NCBI GenBank assembly: GCA_902540265.1
Contig: CACBLW010000007.1
Span: 1 to 64,000, forward strand
Direction: 5' to 3'
Source of the DNA: an uncultured Alphaproteobacteria bacterium
Lineage (GTDB): Bacteria > Pseudomonadota > Alphaproteobacteria > HIMB59 > GCA-002718135
DNA: 64,000 bases
Position 1 is the first letter of the stretch, and every line of letters starts with the position of its first letter. Position numbers and translations under genes: made by a program. Below, one piece after another: positions 60,738 through 64,000 of this stretch. The notes under the pieces are model-generated. The model was not told the DNA's origin and made no database searches. It saw only the letters and a list, made by a program, of their open reading frames with translations.

Positions 60738-63700
60738 ATGAGAGTTTTTGTTATAACTTTTCTTGTCTTATTTTATTCATGTCTTTTGTGGGCAGAATTA
60801 CCAAATGGTAACACAACTATCACAGGTGATATTTCAATTAGCTCTGATACTCAAACGATGACCATCCACCAACAATCAAACCAGGCTATTATTGAATGGA
60901 ATAGTTTTAATATCGGGGAAAATAATACTGTTACCTTTCAACAACCATCAAGTAGTTCTAGCACTCTTAATAGAGTTATCTCCGGCAATCCAACGACACT
61001 TGCAGGATCTCTTAACGCCATTGGTAAAGTATTTGTGGTGAATGAAAACGGTGTCTACTTTACACCAACATCTACTATTAATGCGCATTCGTTTGCTGCC
61101 TCTACGCTTTCTCTCTCCAATGATAATTTTCTTAATAATATTTTTTCTTTTAGTTCTTCAAATCAATCATCCCTTCAATCAATTATTAATAAGGGATCGA
61201 TCACGACATTAGATGGAGGCTTTACTGCTCTACTAGGCGGTGCGATCAATAATGAAGGGACCATTAATGCCAACCTTGGAAAACTTGGTCTTGGTGCGGG
61301 AAAAGAAATCACCTTAGATTTAAGTGGAGACAAATTTTTACAAGTAGCGGTGCCAATAGAATTGGCCACGACAATTCTTGATGACGAAAATAACGATGTT
61401 AAAGCTCTCATTCAACATGCTGGATCTTCTAATGCTCACACTATAGATATTGATATTGGATCAGCTAAAACAGCATTAAACAACGCCGTGTTCATTCCTG
61501 GTAATCTTGTTGCCACAACAGCTTCACAAGAAAATGGTGTTATTACTCTTGGAGGAAGTACGGCGCCTATTAATGTTTTAGGAAACATGACTGCAAAGGA
61601 AGGTCTCGTTAATATTGATGCGGGTTTAATCTCTTTTACTGGAAAGGTAGATGTATCAGGTGAAGACTCAGGTAATACTAACTTTGCATCGATAGGTAAT
61701 ATCTATCTTGATGGATCCATTGATGCATCATCAACAGTGGCACAAGGAGGTAATATTACTCTTTCGTCATCAAATAAAATTATACAAACATCGAATAGCA
61801 CTTTAGATGCCTCTGGAACAGAAGGAGGAGACATAAATATTAGTGCAAAAAATTTTGAAACATCAGGAAATATTATAGCTGCAGGTTTTAATGGTGTGGG
61901 AGGACAACTTGATATTGAAGCAAGCAGTAAAGCAACCCTTTATACATCAAACCTTGATGCGAGTGGTACTAGTAGAGGTGGTTTAGTAAGAATTGGTGGT
62001 GCGTTTCAAGGAAGTAATGATCTAACACGGACAACAGCACAAGAAGAAACATTTATTAATCGTTGGGGAATTCTTCCAAGTATGAAAAATGCACAATTTG
62101 TTTTTATAAACAAAGGCGCTATCATTGACGTTGCTTCTAGTAATGGTGATGCAGGCACAGCAATCATTTGGAGTGATCAAGAAACAACGATGCTGGGAAA
62201 AATTCTTGCAACAGGAACAATAGGCGGGTCAGTTGAAATATCATCAAAGGATACACTTCGTCATATTGGACTAAATGATATTTCAATTAGTGCTGGTGGT
62301 CATTTACTTTTAGATCCTAAAAATATTACTATCGGGGATGTTGGCACCTCAAAAAATTGGACATATCAATCAATAATAGATAGTTCTGCTAATAGTGCAG
62401 TCGACTTGACTAGTTTTAATATGGCAAATGATGATCAATTTGGAATGTCCGGTGTAAGATTAAGCGGAGATGGAACAAAACTTGGTGTACTTTCACGGCT
62501 TGACGATGGCTATAATGATAGTAGCAATAATTATGCAGCTCTTTATTTATTTCAGTTTAGTGACACAAACTTTTCCAATCCAACTCTTAGAGGTATTATA
62601 GGTAAAGGTTATGATGCTTTATCAGGTACTCATCCTGGCAGTTTAGATTTTGAATTTCCATCAAATGATCCTTATCCCCCTCAGTTTGATTTAGATTATG
62701 ATGGTGATCGTCTGGTATTAGGAGCACCAATACATAACGCCCCCGGTAAAGCGGGTTCTGTCTATACTATTAAATTTGACGATACTAATTTTACTAATCC
62801 AACCATTGTTGGGCATATCTCCGAGACTCCTAATGCAGCCTACAGTCAAAATTTACAACTATTAGATTTATTTAACCAGGGATTTGGAGGTGGGATCGCT
62901 CTTAATTCTGATGGATCAAGAATGGCAGTAGCAGTGCTTGAAGGTATTCATTTAATTTCATTTAGTGATACAAATTTTACATCTCCCACAATAACAAGGG
63001 TACTCTGGGCTGAGAGTAGAAGTACACCATATTCATATAATTCTACTTTCCCTATAACGAGTATTAATTACCATACATTAGGTAATAATATACCATATAA
63101 TTTGAATTTAACCGATGATGCCACAGCTCTTTCGTTTACAGGTTCTGAAAATAATATAGTTACTTTCTCAGATAATAATTTTTCTAATCCTTCACTTGCT
63201 CTTCAATTTAAACATGATTGCTCATCGTGTACTGGTAATAATAATATTAGCTTCGATGCCCCTGCTGGCGGAAATCGTGGCGTTCGTGCTCATGCGTTAA
63301 GTGGAGACGGACGCACTCTTTTAATATCATCTAACACATCAGGTGATTATATAATTAAAGCGTACGGTTTTAGTGATACAAGTTTTTCAAACCCAACATT
63401 AATTTCCTCATTTTATGCTTTGAATGGTGCAGATGTACAAAAAATGGCTTTAAGTTCTGATGGTTCCAACCTTGCTTTAGGATATACAAGTGGAGGTGTA
63501 GAATTATTGACGTCATCTAATTATCTTGATGGTACAGCCTATACTGAAGATTCCAGTAGTGATATTACAATTAGTGTGGATGCGCTTGAAGCTCTTCTTG
63601 ATACCAATGTGAACGTGACACTTCAAGCGAACACCGATATTATAATTAACGCGCCCATTACAACAACTGGCACAGGAACATTAAGTCTGCATGCTGGACG

Positions 63701-64000
63701 TGATGTTGATATTAATAAGTCAATTAGTACTTCTGGTAATTTAGCAATTATTGCCAGTGACACGAGTACTAATAATGTCGTGAGTGCGCAGCGTGATAGC
63801 GGGACCGGTGATATCTTAGCAGCCTATGAAAGTGATGGAACAACATCTATAAGTTTATCGGCAAGTGATTTAGATATAACACTTAATAACGGCAGTGGTG
63901 TGAGTAATGCCAGTATGGGGAACATTGAACTTGCCACTATTACCGCTACTACAGGAACACTGCAATCAGCTAACTTTAGTGGTTCGGGAGCAGCTGTCAG
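60738..64000 (+). CDS. Filamentous-haemagglutinin-type secreted protein, TpsA-like (partial, continues past right edge)
   Basis: An open frame of 1087 codons running off the window. A signal peptide (MRVFVITFLVLFYSCLLWA) is followed by a two-partner-secretion domain whose hallmark stretch is residues about 75-115 (NRVISGNPTT, then VFVVNENGVYFTP and HSFAASTL). The next 450 residues are beta-helix-like, with LDPKNITIG near 535. Residues about 567-930 are a separate block with five FSDT-x-F-S-NP-T-L repeats at 607, 680, 742, 810 and 878. After it the haemagglutinin pattern resumes (VTLQANTDIII, LHAGRDVDINKSI). It would be exported by a TpsB outer-membrane partner, not in the window. Adhesion or surface contact is the usual role; here it is inferred. 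Confidence 0.88.
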   Translation, partial: MRVFVITFLVLFYSCLLWAELPNGNTTITGDISISSDTQTMTIHQQSNQAIIEWNSFNIGENNTVTFQQPSSSSSTLNRVISGNPTTLAGSLNAIGKVFVVNENGVYFTPTSTINAHSFAASTLSLSNDNFLNNIFSFSSSNQSSLQSIINKGSITTLDGGFTALLGGAINNEGTINANLGKLGLGAGKEITLDLSGDKFLQVAVPIELATTILDDENNDVKALIQHAGSSNAHTIDIDIGSAKTALNNAVFIPGNLVATTASQENGVITLGGSTAPINVLGNMTAKEGLVNIDAGLISFTGKVDVSGEDSGNTNFASIGNIYLDGSIDASSTVAQGGNITLSSSNKIIQTSNSTLDASGTEGGDINISAKNFETSGNIIAAGFNGVGGQLDIEASSKATLYTSNLDASGTSRGGLVRIGGAFQGSNDLTRTTAQEETFINRWGILPSMKNAQFVFINKGAIIDVASSNGDAGTAIIWSDQETTMLGKILATGTIGGSVEISSKDTLRHIGLNDISISAGGHLLLDPKNITIGDVGTSKNWTYQSIIDSSANSAVDLTSFNMANDDQFGMSGVRLSGDGTKLGVLSRLDDGYNDSSNNYAALYLFQFSDTNFSNPTLRGIIGKGYDALSGTHPGSLDFEFPSNDPYPPQFDLDYDGDRLVLGAPIHNAPGKAGSVYTIKFDDTNFTNPTIVGHISETPNAAYSQNLQLLDLFNQGFGGGIALNSDGSRMAVAVLEGIHLISFSDTNFTSPTITRVLWAESRSTPYSYNSTFPITSINYHTLGNNIPYNLNLTDDATALSFTGSENNIVTFSDNNFSNPSLALQFKHDCSSCTGNNNISFDAPAGGNRGVRAHALSGDGRTLLISSNTSGDYIIKAYGFSDTSFSNPTLISSFYALNGADVQKMALSSDGSNLALGYTSGGVELLTSSNYLDGTAYTEDSSSDITISVDALEALLDTNVNVTLQANTDIIINAPITTTGTGTLSLHAGRDVDINKSISTSGNLAIIASDTSTNNVVSAQRDSGTGDILAAYESDGTTSISLSASDLDITLNNGSGVSNASMGNIELATITATTGTLQSANFSGSGAAV

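Noticed and set aside
61175-61411. Minus-strand open frame of 78 codons inside the haemagglutinin-like gene
   Set aside because: It lies wholly antisense to a clear secreted-protein frame and has no family motif or ribosome binding site.

Overview
The window looks like a piece of a streamlined, AT-rich alphaproteobacterial chromosome, probably of a marine oligotroph. This rests on very low GC, adjacent genes often separated by 0-50 bases or overlapping, convergent pairs meeting within 1-10 bases, and several shortened housekeeping proteins (882-residue SMC, IMP dehydrogenase without CBS domains). The F0 order atpI-atpB-atpE-atpF'-atpF and the neighbourhoods ispH-thrB-rnhA and mutY-dciA-dsbA-smc are typical of Alphaproteobacteria. 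A SAR11/HIMB59/AEGEAN-169-like lineage is my inference; no rRNA gene is present to confirm it. No gene-free stretch exceeds about 200 bases. I found no tRNA or rRNA gene, CRISPR array, insertion sequence or phage gene.

Bases 1-36,724 are a catabolic island. From the left: the end of a sugar ABC importer (ATPase cut by the window edge, binding protein at 572-1552); a tightly spaced ten-gene run (1743-11892) joining three membrane histidine-box di-iron oxygenases, a ferredoxin reductase, a Rieske ferredoxin and a divergent PanB-like protein to a sugar-lactone/sugar-acid module (SMP-30 lactonase, IlvD/EDD dehydratase, PLP enzyme, DHDPS-family aldolase); a rhamnose-type module (11897-20748) with a complete RbsABC-type importer, RhaM mutarotase, lactonase, rhamnonate dehydratase-like enzyme, SDR and Gfo/Idh oxidoreductase; mixed oxidative genes (20752-25209); and a polyol module (25259-36724) with xylulokinase, zinc polyol dehydrogenase, mannitol dehydrogenase-family enzyme, two GMC oxidoreductases, an SDR and a CUT1-type ABC importer that lacks an ATPase gene. 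No transcription regulator gene is visible in the island, but the divergent intergenic regions carry clear palindromes. All three sugar binding-protein genes are followed by a stem-loop.

Bases 36,774-46,895 are core genes: yceI-like, rnhA, thrB, ispH, the F0 ATP synthase operon, smc, a DsbA-like thioredoxin, dciA and mutY. Bases 46,897-58,636 form a purine supercluster: purL (with a fused PurS-like N-terminus) and purQ on the minus strand; purM-purN-purF-purD-purC on the plus strand; purK, purE and a CBS-less guaB on the minus strand. Only purB and purH are missing from the IMP pathway here.

Bases 58,709-64,000 carry a GNAT-like gene, a MATE exporter and the first 1087 codons of a large secreted filamentous-haemagglutinin-type (TpsA) protein that runs off the right edge and contains an unusual internal block of five propeller-like repeats.

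The strongest candidates for undescribed biology are the oxygenase/PanB-like/sugar-acid operon (1743-11892) and the haemagglutinin with its internal repeat block (60738-64000).
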